A DNA stretch of 64,000 nt from Nematostella vectensis (GCF_932526225.1 NC_064037.1:15438601-15502600), one strand, 5' to 3'. Positions 30,360 to 42,584 are shown, counted from the stretch's first letter. The notes: generated from the sequence alone by a model not told the origin. Numbers and translations: made by a program.

Positions 30360-30440
30360 GTAGAAAAGGGGGAAGGTTCTGGAGAGTTCCGTCCCGTCAT
30401 CAACCTGAAGGCCTTGAACAAATTCCTGAAAAAAAATGGA
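30360..30440 (+). pseudogene. Reverse-transcriptase fragment
   Basis: One frame reads EGSGEFRPVINLKALNKFL, the fingers motif of reverse transcriptases as in DIRS-like or related retroelements. It is cut off on the left by a stop and on the right by the minisatellite, so only about 25 codons remain. Confidence 0.55.
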
Positions 30441-30464
30441 GGGCCTGCACACAGGTCGCTCTCT

Positions 30465-33450
30465 CCTTTATGCATCTGCATGGTCTCCCATTGAGGGTGT
30501 ATCCCATCTGCATGGTCTCCCTGTCTGGGTGTATCCCATCTGCATGTTCTCCCTATCTGGGTGTATCCCATCTGCTTGGTCTTCCTGTCTGGGTGTATCT
30601 CATCTGCATGTTCTCCCTGTCTGGGTGTATCCCATCTGCATGTTCTCCCTATCTGGGTGTATACCATCTGCTTGGTCTTCCTGTCTGGGTGTATCCCATC
30701 TGCTTGGTCTTCCTGTCTGGGTGTATCCCATCTGCATGTTCTCCCTGTCTGGGTGTATCCCATCTGCATGTTCTCCCTGTCTGGGTGTATCCCATCTGCT
30801 TGGTCTCCCTGTCTGGGTGTATCACATCTGCATGTTCTCCCTGTCTGGGTGTATCCCATCTGCATGTTCTCCCTATCTGGGTGTATACCATCTGCTTGGT
30901 CTTCCTGTCTGGGTGTATCCCATCTGCTTGGTCTTCCTGTCTGGGTGTATCCATCTGCATGTTCTCCCTGTCTGGGTGTATCCCATCTGCATGTTCTCCC
31001 TGTCTTTGTGTATACCATCTGCATGTTCTCCCTGTCTGGGTGTATCCCATCTGCCTGGTCTTCCTGTCTGGGTTTATCCCATCTTCTTGGTCTTCCTGTC
31101 TGGGTGTATCCCATCTGCATGGTTCCGGTCTGGGTGTATTCCATCTGCATGTTCTCCCTGTCTGGGTGTATCCCATCTGCTGTTCTCCTTGTCTGGGTGT
31201 ATCCATCTGCATGTTCTCCCTGTCTGGTTGTATCTTATCTGCATGGTCTCCCTGTCTGGGTGTATCCCATCTGCATGTTCTCCCTGTCTGGGTGTATCCC
31301 ATCTGCTTTGTCTTCCTGTCTGGGTGTATCCCATCTGCATGGCTCCTGTCTGGGTGCATCCCATCTGCATGGTCTCCCTGACTGGGTGTATCCCATCTGC
31401 ATGTTCTCCCTGTCTGGGTGTATCCCATCTGCATGTTCTCCCTGTCTGGGTGTATCTAATCTGCATGGTCTCCCTGTCTGTGTGTATCTCATCTGCATGG
31501 TCTTTCTGTCTTGGTGTATCCCATCTGCATGTTCTTTCTGTCTGGGTGTACCCCATCTGCATGTTCTATCTATCTGGGTGTATCTCATCTGCATGGTTCC
31601 TGTCTGAGTGTATCCCATCTGCATGGTTCCTGTCTGGGTGTATCCCATCTGCATGTTCTCCCTATCTGGGTGTATCCCATCTGCTTGGTCTTCCTGTCTG
31701 GGTGTATCCCATCTGCTTGGTCTCCCTGTCTGGGTGTATCCCATCTGCCTGGTCTTCCTGTCTGGGTTTATCCCATCTTCTTGGTCTTCCTGTCTGGGTG
31801 TATCCCATCTGCATGGTCTCCCTGTCTGGGTGTATCCCATCTGCCTGGTCTTCCTGTCTGGGTGTATCCCATCTGCATGTTCTCCCTGTCTGTGTGTATC
31901 CCATCTGCATGTTCTCCCTATCTGGGTGTATCCCATCTGCATGGTTCCTGTCTGGGTGTATCCGATCTGCATGGCTCCTGTCTGGGTGCATCCCATCTGT
32001 ATGGTCTCCCTGACTGGGTGTATCCCATCTGCATGTTCTCCCTGTCTGGGTGTATCTAATCTGCATGGTCTCCCTGTCTGGGTGTATCTCATCTGCATGG
32101 TCTTTCTGTCTTGGTGTATCCCATCTGCATGTTCTTTCTGTCTTGGTGTATCCCATCTGCATGTTCTCCCTGTCTGGGTGTATCTAATCTGCATGGTTCC
32201 TGTCTGAGTGTATCCCATCTGCATGGTTCCTGTCTGGGTGTATCCCATCTGCATGTTCTCCCTATCTGGGTGTATCCCATCTGCATGTTCTATCTATCTG
32301 GGTGTATCTCATCTGCATGGTTCCTGTCTGAGTGTATCCCATCTGCATGGTTCCTGTCTGGGTGTATCCCATCTGCATGTTCTCCCTATCTGGGTGTATC
32401 CCATCTGCTTGGTCTTCCTGTCTGGGTGTATCCCATCTGCTTGGTCTCCCTGTCTGGGTGTATCCCATCTGCCTGGTCTTCCTGTCTGGGTTTATCCCAT
32501 CTTCTTGGTCTTCCTGTCTGGGTGTATCCCATCTGCATGGTCTCCCTGTCTGGGTGTATCCCATCTGCCTGGTCTTCCTGTCTGGGTGTATCCCATCTGC
32601 ATGTTCTCCCTGTCTGTGTGTATCCCATCTGCATGTTCTCCCTATCTGGGTGTATCCCATCTGCATGGTTCCTGTCTGGGTGTATCCGATCTGCATGGCT
32701 CCTGTCTGGGTGCATCCCATCTGTATGGTCTCCCTGACTGGGTGTATCCCATCTGCATGTTCTCCCTGTCTGGGTGTATCTAATCTGCATGGTCTCCCTG
32801 TCTGGGTGTATCTCATCTGCATGGTCTTTCTGTCTTGGTGTATCCCATCTGCATGTTCTTTCTGTCTTGGTGTATCCCATCTGCATGTTCTCCCTGTCTG
32901 GGTGTATCTAATCTGCATGGTTCCTGTCTGAGTGTATCCCATCTGCATGGTTCCTGTCTGGGTGTATCCCATCTGCATGTTCTCCCTATCTGGGTGTATC
33001 CCATCTGCATGTTCTATCTATCTGGGTGTATCTCATCTGCATGGTTCCTGTCTGGGTGTATCCCATCTGCATGGTTCCTGTCTGGGTGTATCCCATCTGC
33101 ATGTTCTCCCTATCTGGGTGGATCCCATCTGCTTGGTCTTCCTGTCTGGGTGTATCCCATCTGCATGGTCTCCCTGTCTGGGTGTATCGCATCTGCTTGG
33201 TCTCCCTGTGTGGGTGTATCCCATCTGCATGTTCTCCCTGTCTGGGTGTATCCCCTCTGCCTGGTCTTCCTGTCTGGGTGTATCCCATCTGCATGGTCTC
33301 CCTGTCTGGGTGTATCGCATCTGCTTTGTCTCCCTTTGAGGGTGTATCCCATCTGCTTGGTCTTACTGTCTGGGTGTATCACGTTTGCTTGGTCTCCCTG
33401 TCTGGGTGTATCGCATCTGCTTTGTCTGCCTTTGAGGGTGTATCCCAGTC
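30465..33450 (+). repeat. 32-bp minisatellite with 724-bp higher-order repeat
   Basis: About 90 tandem units of GGGTGTATCCCATCTGCATG plus a 12-base TTCTCCCTGTCT-type end, with variants (CATGGTTCCTGTCT is shorter by 4-5 bases). On top of this, 31557-32280 is repeated nearly exactly at 32281-33004, and a third partial copy begins at 33005. Long ORFs open in every frame only because the unit has no stop codons and is not a multiple of three. Confidence 0.95.
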
Positions 33451-34050
33451 GCATGTTCACACTTGCCTATGATGATTCCGACATTTATGGCATGCATGAT
33501 CCTGTTTTCCAAACTTGGCAGAATATAAAGCACACTGGTCGCGTAGCAACCAGAAAAGTAGAGGTGGGGGTGGGGGGTTTGAGCTAGATCACCGAAGCAC
33601 GGTTTGTACGTAAAATGCCCTACAGTAGTAGACCCCAGTTCCCCCAGTCCCAACCCTCTTCTCCGCATCACATTAATAAAATGCTTACCAAGTATCAAAC
33701 CACAAATGGAACGATCTGCATGATATACACATTGCTGAAGGCCTGAGCTTGTCCGTGGACACGTTGTTCTCACAAACCTCACCTTCTGGGGATGGTACTC
33801 CCCTGGTACTCTGGTACTCCCCTCATTTCAGACTCCTGAAAAAAAACCGGCCACGAAGTGCATAGCAAACATGACGAATGCGAACCCTCCGTGAGTGGCT
33901 TGCAGTATCTACGTGCGCAAATCCAGGAATGAAGAATATACTGTTTACGAAAAAAAAAAACGCAGTGAACACTGTCGCTTTATTAACAGCATAAGCTGAC
34001 AAGCAGGACCTGTCTACGAAAATAAGCGCTGAACACTGTCGCTTTACACT
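33451..34050. other. No gene seen
   Basis: Contains a short direct repeat GAACACTGTCGCTTTA (33967 and 34031) next to poly-A. Otherwise featureless. Confidence 0.4.
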
Positions 34051-34390
34051 TTTTTTATAAGAACCTTTTTCATAAGAACGTTCAGAATGAGATTTCACCA
34101 AATTTTAAGAACATGCTAAGAACATGTGCCGAGGCTCGGATAGCAGCAACATATTGCTTCTTTAGTCTGTATTCTAAAGTGCAGTATTAAAATGTGTTTA
34201 TTTCATCAACCTTAAATATTATATTGCTATTGATCATTTGAGTAATTCTCCTCCTAATAATTAATTGGGTACTATATTTTATAAGCACTAAAATTTAAGA
34301 ACATCGTTAAGAACATCTTCAGCCTTAAAATACTCCAAAAATAAGAACGGCCCAGCCTCAACTGAAAACTAGACGTTCTTATAAAAAAAA
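34051..34390. mobile_element. MITE with TTTTTTATAAGAAC ends
   Basis: TTTTTTATAAGAAC at the left and GTTCTTATAAAAAA at the right are perfect inverted ends. AAGAACAT words recur inside. No ORF. Confidence 0.65.
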
Positions 34391-34592
34391 AAGAGTTTAT
34401 TATATACATACTGAGAAATACTCACTGAAAACATAATTCAGTAAATTTTCGTTCGTTCACTGGTCTCACTCAGCAAATCAGAGATGCGAACGATGTTTTT
34501 TCACCGTGAAGAAAAGTCGTTCGCGATTCTGATTGGACGAACGATATTTTTTCACTGCACTTGAATGGCTTATAAATCGTACAAGCATTTTT

Positions 34593-35533
34593 GTTACGCC
34601 GAAAATGTAATAACCAACGCAAAATGTAATCTGAATGTAATTAATGTTTAACGCGAAATGTAATAACTTTTCATCTCAAAATGAAATAAATTATTTAACG
34701 CGAAATGTAATAACGCAAAATGTAATAACATCAAATAATGACTATATATAATGACCTATAAACCGCTAGATAAAATCTGTACTAAGAAAATAGACAGAAC
34801 GGTAGCATGTAGTGAACAACAGTTGTAATAGTCCATCTCGAATCGACAGTTCCATCAGCAACATGGGATGGCGAATTCTCCCTAAATAATGGTCTATAAA
34901 GCTGCGATACTGTGAGGTTTTAGGTTGTATACTAGTAGCAATAAATGCAAAGAGAAGGTAAATGCCAACTGCAAACGAGGTCGCTATCATTAAATTAGGC
35001 AATTTCTAGACATAACGCGCAATAATGACTGCAAAACCATTAGAACGTAGTCGTAAAATATATAATGCTTTTTTATTGCTTTCCCATATTTTTCCTGTTC
35101 CGAATTTATATGTTCCCTGGACTTTGTCACTTCTCAAACTAAATCGGGAATAATGTCACACCATACCAACAAAAACCCTTGATGGAAACCAAGGCAAGAA
35201 TAATGCACTTTGAAGCCGCAAAGCCTTTCTTTCACTAAACGATCCTTCGTTTGTCTCCACGTGTTAACATTTTATCTTTTTTCCTAATATTAGTAGAACT
35301 TTTAACTATTAAGTCAATAGATGAAATTATTACATTTTGCGTTATTACATTTCGAGTTAAATGTTTTATTACATTCTGCGTTGAAAAGTTATTACATTTT
35401 GCGTTAAACATTTATTGCATTTTGCGTTGAAATTTATTACATCTCGCGATAAGATTGCATTTTGCGTTGAAAGTTATTACATTTCGCGTTAGAATTACAT
35501 TTTGCGCTAGTAATTGCATTTTGCGGCGTAACA
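34593..35533. mobile_element. 940-bp element with repeated CGCAAAATGTAATAAC ends
   Basis: The ends are TGTTACGCCGAAAATG and CATTTTGCGGCGTAACA. Inside each end, several copies of AACGCRAAATGTAATAAC (left, 34600-34735) face the complement (right, 35325-35530), giving arrays of subterminal repeats. The middle 600 bp hold no recognised protein; the longest ORF (78 codons, 34766-35002) has no known domain. Confidence 0.75.
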
Positions 35534-36550
35534 GATGGGGCTAATTAAGAGAGTTGGCTTATCTGAGTTGGATCTTCTTTGTTGCATAAACGCGCGGTTT
35601 TTGCATGTACCTAAATATGTATCAAGAGTTTCCTGTATAAATCGATTGCTGCTTGGCGAAAGAATATATTATACATCTTTTAAACTGTTTGTATTCAGTT
35701 TAAAGGGTACTCTATGTCAAACCAAGGAACCCCCTACCCCTTGAGACCATCATCCTAACCCTCCCCCCCCCCCCCTCATTTTTTGCAATTTTGGGGGCCA
35801 CTCCATATGCCAGGGCTATCGCAGAAAGAGCAATTTTTTTTTGCTCGCGATTTTAAATTATTTTGACGATTTAAGATCATTATAGTATAGCTACCTCATA
35901 AAGGGACGAAGTTGGGCAAGCCCTCCTTCCTGATGTAATCCCAAGGCTTTGAAAAGCCAATTTTAAGTAGAATTAGTCCCTTGTTTTTTATCTTCCGACT
36001 TTCGAAGTTTTGCCAATTACAATGTTTCTTTGGGATGGAGAACTTCACAGCGGAAAAAAACATAAATTGATAGAGATAACTTGTAACACAGGCTAGCATC
36101 TTGCATTGTAATGACAAAAAAAGCATTTTCTATGGGAAATCCGATTAGGGCTTCTTGCATTCTGAAGTTTACATTATGGTTTAAAAATATTTTCTCGAGT
36201 AATATATGCTTGGCACCAAAATGGAAATCATATGACATTTGTAGATTAGAATCTTTGGCATATTAAGGGAACAATATTAAAGGGACAGCTGGTGGATGAA
36301 TAAAAGATTTAATTGAATACAACCTAACTGACCTAACGAACGGCCACCAGAAAGACTCTCGAAAGGCTCTCGAATACAAGGAGACGACGTGTTACGGAAT
36401 TACTTAAAAAAACTCCATTTACGCATTCCTGTTAGGCAGGAAATGAGGGCCACTTTAAAGAACACTTAATCGTGGTGGACAAGTGTGATTGTCAAAGCGC
36501 TCTTGAAAGTCCCTGCAGTTCGGTTGAATCTGTCAAGTTATTTATCAGCG
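35534..36550. other. Spacer upstream of the GPCR gene
   Basis: A C14 run at 35762 and otherwise unique-looking AT-rich sequence. No exon or clear promoter element was identified. Confidence 0.4.
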
Positions 36551-37525
36551 ATGTCAACAAGTGAGCCGAATGTTCAGAGCAATAGCTCTCGGGGCTTAGC
36601 AACTCCTTCAAACGCCATCGCCACCTTCTCTATTCAATACTCAACATGGTTCTGGATAACTCATGCCCTTCTAGCAATAATAACAAGCTTGGGTAATGGA
36701 TTGGTCATCTATATCCTCTGTTCAAGACGTCATCTGCTCAGACAGACCTCACCGAACGGACGATTTCTTCTCTCGCTTGCGATAGCTGATTTCTGCGTAG
36801 GGGTGTTTAACGCACCGGCTAGACTAGTCTGTCTTTTTGTTACAACTTGTAGCGATGAAGTGTGGTCCTTAATTACATTTTTTATCAAGTTATTCCTCAA
36901 TGAATCCGTGACAAATCTTTGTCTTGTAGCATTGGACCGGTACATTGCAATCCTGCATCCTTTCTCTCACCCATTCATAAGCAGACCAGTGGTTTCTATT
37001 GCCTTTATATTAGCTGCGTGGGCTATTCCAGTCTTAGCCGAGATTCCAGATCTCCTGAACATGCTGCACTTGACCAACATCTCTGTGTTTGAGTACAACG
37101 TCATTTACACAGTGTTATTCGCGATCCTACCCAACATCTTCATGGCATTTGCCTACCTTAGGATCATCCTAGTCGTGAGAAAACACCGCAAACAGATACA
37201 AGCCCAGCAAACCAACCTTCACACCGCTACCACCACCACCACAGACCAGGGCGATCAAGATCGAAAGCAACCTAAACTCAACCGCAACATGGACTTGGCG
37301 GCCGTGGGGGTTGTAGTAGCTGTTTTTCTAGTATGTAATCTGTTATTTCAGTACTGGTTGACCTGCTTGTACCTCATTCCCTCGTGTAATACATCAGTCG
37401 AGGAGACGACCATTGTCGCATTGCTTCGGTACCTGAACTCTGCGCCGAATTTTTTCGTCTTTGCCATCATGAAAACGGATTTTCAAAGAGAAGTGAAAGG
37501 TCTTTTTAAATTTAATAAACACTAG
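36551..37525 (+). CDS. Rhodopsin-type (class A) G-protein-coupled receptor
   Basis: An intronless ORF of 324 aa from the ATG at 36551; a longer frame upstream has only a GTG. Seven membrane segments are visible: TM1 with LGNGLV, TM2 with LSLAIAD, TM3 ending in DRYIAIL, TM4 with AAWAIPV, TM5 with ILPN, TM6 without the usual CWxP (it has CNLLFQYW) and TM7 with NSAPNFFVF in place of NPxxY. The third inner loop has a Thr run (TTTTTT). The N-terminus carries possible N-glycosylation sites (NSS). The Cys before TM3 is present (TTCSDE), but the second outer loop has no Cys, so the usual disulphide cannot form; melanocortin-type receptors share this trait. Ligand unknown; one of many expanded cnidarian-like receptors. 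Confidence 0.9.
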   Translation: MSTSEPNVQSNSSRGLATPSNAIATFSIQYSTWFWITHALLAIITSLGNGLVIYILCSRRHLLRQTSPNGRFLLSLAIADFCVGVFNAPARLVCLFVTTCSDEVWSLITFFIKLFLNESVTNLCLVALDRYIAILHPFSHPFISRPVVSIAFILAAWAIPVLAEIPDLLNMLHLTNISVFEYNVIYTVLFAILPNIFMAFAYLRIILVVRKHRKQIQAQQTNLHTATTTTTDQGDQDRKQPKLNRNMDLAAVGVVVAVFLVCNLLFQYWLTCLYLIPSCNTSVEETTIVALLRYLNSAPNFFVFAIMKTDFQREVKGLFKFNKH

Positions 37526-39260
37526 TTAACAACGAAAGCGATGCTAAAGTTATACTTGTTTTATTTTATTGCCTCGACGTTTTTATGTATATTAAGTTCT
37601 CATGCGGAACTTGTACATCTCACGGATTAAAAAAGAACGTTCTTATTCAGAGTTATTTCGAAGCTATATAAATGCAAAGTAAAATGTCTATTGAAAAAAA
37701 GAAGTCCATTTAAGCTAAATATGCTTATTGCGCTTTTCATCATGGGACTAGGAAACTAAAATGACTTGTGTCTCCAGCGATAATGTCGCTTTTGCGTCAA
37801 AAGTGCCTTATTGAGTGTAACATCTCTTAATGCTTTTATCGGAAAAAAGGCTGGATCTCGGCTCATCGAGAACTCACTATAACCTCTTTTTTGGATATAT
37901 CTATCTGACTAGAACATAAAGTTTTTTTTTTCAACTGTAACGATTCCGATCAGGCAGATGTTGAGAAATATGGTACTTTATCTTATCTGTTATACAAAGG
38001 GAGTGTTTTACTTATTCAAATAGTCCAAAGATATTTAATTTATTTTATATTCTAACCAGTTTCGTCTTGAAAAAAATATATATCTATAAGCCGACAAAAA
38101 AAATGTCAATTCCTCCAGTGTTTCTGCAAAAAAAAAATATGATCAAGACTTAAACCTCCGAAGAAGGAAGTGTATTATTTACCAGCACGCAGCACTGTGC
38201 TATGGCATTTAAGTAGACACCTTTAATTAAATTTTTTGTGACAAAAACAACTTTAAAAAGGGTTGGCTTAAATGATAATATATACAAGCAAATTCGAGAA
38301 TTACCGAAGATCCCTGACTCTGTGAGAAAATACTTGTTTTTCAGCATCCCTCGACTCAGCTGATGACAAAACAGATACTATACTTTCCGCAGTTAATAAG
38401 TAAAGCAAATATAACGGCGAACCCGATTGCAAATGAAGCGGTAATTCTAGAAAAAAACATTAATTAACGTCGATACGCTATGTCAACGGAGAGAATTGTT
38501 TCATCAAGCCGTTATGTTGGCATTAACTTAATAAAACAACATTAGGCTGGATCTGCCGCCTTAAATTCTTTGGGTATAATGCTCTAACAGTATAAGAACA
38601 TGGCTTGTTTGGCAAGGGCAGAGAATAGCGCGGAGATAGCATAGGAGGCACGTTATATATTAGTCTAACAGCTCCATCCTAATTTTATTAGGATAAAACT
38701 CAAACTCAAACAAAACTCATCTTAGTACGATTTCCGTATTTTTTTCACATTTTCCCCACATTCTTTGACCACTACTTTAACGAGGATGTCAAAAATGTAT
38801 AAGTTAAATGTTTATAGAACAGTGCTCGATCCAAAGAGCGGGGTACCTGATGAGTGGGCTTTATTAAACGGTAGTTCGCGTGTTTTTCTGCATACCAAGA
38901 TATAATTTAAATAGTTCTATAGATATTTTCATCTTCATAAAATAATGCAAATAACAAAAACTATTTAAAAAATCATTTAAAACAGAGCATTCGTAAAAGA
39001 TAAAAAGATCTCTTAGCTGTCTCGGTACGAACAGCAGATCATATAACAATTAAGTGCAAGAATAGTCAGTGAAAAGAGGAAAAAATAGGGGAAAAAGTGC
39101 ACGAGTCCGCTGCAAAGAAATTGCAATAAAGTATTTGACACCTTTTAGAGGATACTTACTTCAATAACTAATCACATTTTCTAATAATTTCCAACATAAT
39201 AGTTCTAATCAGCCAGCAACGAATAACAGGTTTGCGAATTCTTAATCGACAATAATGCCC
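37526..39260. other. No gene seen downstream of the GPCR
   Basis: AT-rich, with scattered homopolymers and no convincing ORF, exon or repeat shared with the rest of the window. Confidence 0.45.
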
Positions 39261-39736
39261 GGGGGGGACTCTCCAGAAAAGTAGACGGGGAGGCTCGACC
39301 TATCTTTTAGGGTATAAAATTCTTACCAACTGCTACTTCTTAGGGTGTGTTTTAGGATTTTTCCGATTCTGCTATCTTCTAGGGGTTTTCACGCCGGAGG
39401 AGGAGGATTTTTCAGATTCTGCTATCTTTTAGGGTGTCTCACGCTAAATGGTGGCCCAATCGTTCGAAACGTATTTTACAAAAAACCACAATTCAACTGA
39501 TCGGTTAATACTTCCGACTTTTTTGTCGGTAACATAACAATACAGGATCCGTCAGCCAATTAAAACGAGCATAGGTTTTAATCCTCTCAGGGTTAAAAAT
39601 TTTCTTCGACCACAACCAATGTGCTATCTCTTAGGGGTGAAAATTGTCGTTGACCAAGCCCTTAGTGCTATCTCTTAGGGTTAAAATCGATTTTGCTATC
39701 CAGCACCCCCGTCTGTTTTTCTTGAAGTCCCCCCCT
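39261..39736. mobile_element. MITE F2 with CTATCTCTTAGGG repeats, copy 2
   Basis: Ends GGGGGGGACTCTCCAGAAAA and CTGTTTTTCTTGAAGTCCCC correspond to those at 14436-14764. Inside are at least five TATCTYTTAGGG words; the extra length comes from their multiplication. Confidence 0.7.
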
Positions 39737-40211
39737 CCCCGGGTTGAAATCTTCCCCCCCCCCCCCCCCCACCCGGATGACTCGGCTCTAAAACGGGGAC
39801 AGCACCGTTTTGATTGCGTACTGGGCGTTATGAAGACAACTTGGTTCACTTCAACAATCGTTCCAATCAATTTGGTGAATTCATAAAATAAATGTCAACA
39901 GAAACGTGAATTTAAAGTCGAGTCCAAACGGAATGTTTTACCGCCTTGGCATGAGTAAGCAGCGTTCAACATACGCTCGCCGCACTCCCTGTGTGCCCGA
40001 TCTCCGCGACGCCCTGGGTCCCCGAGGATGACATACGCTAAGCTCGCTAAGCACGAGTGTTAAAATATTAGCACGTGTTACTGTCGAATCCGTTGTATCG
40101 CGACCCGCGTTTTCAAAACATGATTTGTTTTGGTTTTCTGTTCCGTCAGTAAAACCATTATAAGATAATTAGAGTCTCGCTTTGTACACTTCCCTGGCTA
40201 TCCTCTTGGAA
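39737..40211. other. No gene seen
   Basis: A C18 run at 39753 and GC-richer sequence up to the SINE. Nothing recognised. Confidence 0.4.
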
Positions 40212-40560
40212 GCACGGGTGGCCTAGTGTGTTAGCGCGTTGGCCTCTCACCGCTGTGGCCCAGGTTCGAATCCTGGCTCAAACTGGGGATTTTTTCCGGG
40301 TTCCTGCCTTGAATCGAATTTGCCACAAGTGAGTTGAAGTTATTCTCCCGTGTTTCCAGTCTTCTCGGATAAGGACACTAAACCGGAGGTCCCGTCTCTT
40401 CAAGCTGTAACTAAAACCTGAACCGAAGGGACGTAAAAGAACCACTGGGGACGCAATAAACCCTCTGGCAGTGACCACCCCCAGTGACAGTGCTTGCTTA
40501 ATGCCTCCTAGTATTAGCGAAAGCTACCTATAGGAGTAAAAGTACAAGACAAGACAAGAC
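40212..40560 (+). mobile_element. tRNA-derived SINE
   Basis: The head looks like a tRNA gene: an A-box-like TGGCCTAGTGTG and a perfect B box GGTTCGAATCC (40263-40273). A body without coding potential follows, containing GGATAAGGACACTAAACCGG, and a tail of ACAAG repeats (about 40540-40560). The head-body-short-tandem-tail plan is that of a SINE, not of a functional tRNA gene. Confidence 0.85.
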
Positions 40561-41349
40561 CAAAACCAGACAGTGTCGCGACAGAAAACCAGGCAACTGC
40601 ACTAGGAGAGAGATGGCAAGAATCTGATTGGCTTAGAATAATTTGACTGGCGGAACACAAAACCCTAAAAGACAAAACCAATCGATGTTTTGAAAATGCA
40701 CTTTCAGAAGAATTGATTTAGTGGGACATTTGTTAAATTTCTGAGGAAAATGGCCTATACTTTACGGAATTTTGTGTTTCGGAAAACTCATTTTAGTTTG
40801 GGACCTTGTTCAGGTAAGCAGTTCTAAATTAATTAAGGTCTTTTTCAAAATGGCTGCCAGCGATAAATTTATCAAGGTCGTTATCAAAATGGGTGCCGGC
40901 GATAAATTTATCGAGGTTCAATATGTGCCGGAGATAAATTTATCAAGGTCCAAGATGGCTGGCTAAGGTGTCAAATTTATACCGCGAGATGATATTTCCA
41001 AAATGGATTAAACGGGAAAATTTGAAGAGCAAAAAGGTTTGCTGTTTTCGACTCTTTTTAGTGGGAACCAAAACGACTTTCATCAATTAGAATCAACTAA
41101 TAACGGTCGATTTGCACACATTGTCAGGGCGACATTATTTGTCCCATTTTCAAACTGATATTTTACCATAACGAGTAAAAATCTTTGATAATTACCAAAA
41201 CCATGTCTCACTGTATTTCTGTGACCAAAGCATATCACATGTAAACAGTTTTCCCGTTTAGCTAGGGATATGATTACCAATTCGTTCATCAAGTACGCGA
41301 GCTCATAAATGGCTATTTACAGCAAATCGGTGATAAAGTTTCCGTTCTT
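40561..41349. other. Spacer with a short palindromic tandem repeat
   Basis: At about 40850-40965, three units share GATAAATTTATC followed by AAGGT or GAGGT and AAAATGG. GATAAATTTATC is a perfect palindrome. No gene is seen. Confidence 0.5.
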
Positions 41350-42259
41350 CAGTGGACGGACGGTTGCTCAGCGCAGTACAAGAGCCGCCACTGCATGGGT
41401 TATGTCGCAAACTCGAGTGTCGACTTCGGTTATATCACCGTCCGTAACTATTTCGAGACGTCACCCGCCAAAGGTCCCGAGGTTTATCGTTTATTTACTT
41501 TAATCGTCCAAACAAAAAGTACAAGTTTACTTTTATTGCCACTTCACAGGCAAACAAGATTCTGTGTTGCACACTAGGTGCCTATTTCTTATGCTATGGC
41601 CTTTATCTTTCCAGTTTGTTATACGAAATGCAAAGGAACTTTTTGACTTGAGAAACACTTGAAGTCCTCATGGGAAGCACGATACAGATCGGAAACTGTG
41701 GAGCTCAAGCGACGAATTTTCTTTAGTTCTGATAAGATAATACGTCGTCGACGCGAAAGGTACACAGCGAGAGGTCCACAGTGCAATGTCCGGGGATGGC
41801 GGGTGTTCTTTGGAAACGAGGCATTTATCTTGTTATTGTGAAGCGTGTTTGGCAGGAGACTATGAGAACTGCACCAACTCTGATTATGTCGACGCATGGG
41901 AGACTCGTGATCTAGAGCACGATAATTCTGGTGAGCGCACAACAACTACACTCTCCGAAACAGCTGACAAGATCGAAACACTGATCTCTCTCATAAAGCG
42001 GGATAGCGTGATCGCGATCGCTTCCGGTGACCCAGGTGATGGCCCCGAAGTTTCAAAAGAGGAAACTAAGGGTGATTGTGGCATGCAATTTCCTCCAGGA
42101 GCTAACGTGATAAAGGGATTATTTTTTGTTAAGAAAAGAAGCCGAAATGCACTTCAGGAATTTCATCTGAACACATCACGCGCTGCATTTGTCAAGGCCG
42201 CTACTGCAAGATTTATTTGTCCTAAAGAAGTTACTCCTGGCGTTTATAGAGTGGCATAG
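41350..42259 (+). pseudogene. Decayed protein-coding gene, unrecognised family
   Basis: Frame pieces read WTDGCSAQYKSRHCMGY, VRNYFETSPAKGP, then VIRNAKELFD, SPHGKHDTDRKLWSSS, LSCYCEACLAGDYENC and YVDAW up to a stop at 42259. They are broken by TGA and TAA codons (about 41656 and 41730) and by a frame change near 41490. The motif order (an acidic TDG with QYKSR, an ETSxAKGP block, and a Cys pair CYCEAC) looks like a multicopy, transposon-associated ORF of aquatic invertebrates that I recall only loosely. The last 157 codons, from the ATG at 41786, remain open and might be mistaken for a gene. Confidence 0.5.
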
Positions 42260-42584
42260 CGTCTCCATTTAGACATTCTTGAAGCAATGGAGGTCTTTCC
42301 GTGACAATCACGAACTCCATACACAGCTGATTTAGGGCTAGTTTAAAAACATCGGGCTTTTTCCCGTTGTTGACACTAGGTATTTTAGGCCCTTATAGAA
42401 GTCGCAAATGCTGTAAGATAATGTATATTGCGCTAGTTTGTATTGATTATTGTTATTTTTGCATTGGTAATTAGAAATGAAACTATATTAATACTAACAC
42501 ACAGCACCATGAATAAATCGATTTATTTTCACTTTCACAGAACATATGTTTTCGCCTTATTTACTATCGTACATAGCCGTAGCA

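Noticed and set aside
30275..33587. Many long ORFs on both strands (up to 525 codons) with QMGYTQTGR- or GCIPSACSP-type repeats
   Set aside because: They are translations of the 32-bp minisatellite, which has no stop in most frames; overlapping frames in all phases cannot all be genes, and there is no start context or domain.
34766..35002. 78-codon minus-strand ORF with hydrophobic stretches
   Set aside because: It lies in the core of a repeat element, has no homology I recognise and no supporting context.
36485..36550. 22-codon N-terminal extension of the GPCR
   Set aside because: It opens with GTG; the first ATG is at 36551 and already gives a full receptor.
40212..40280. tRNA gene
   Set aside because: A and B boxes are present, but the sequence continues into a SINE body with an ACAAG tail, so it is the SINE head.
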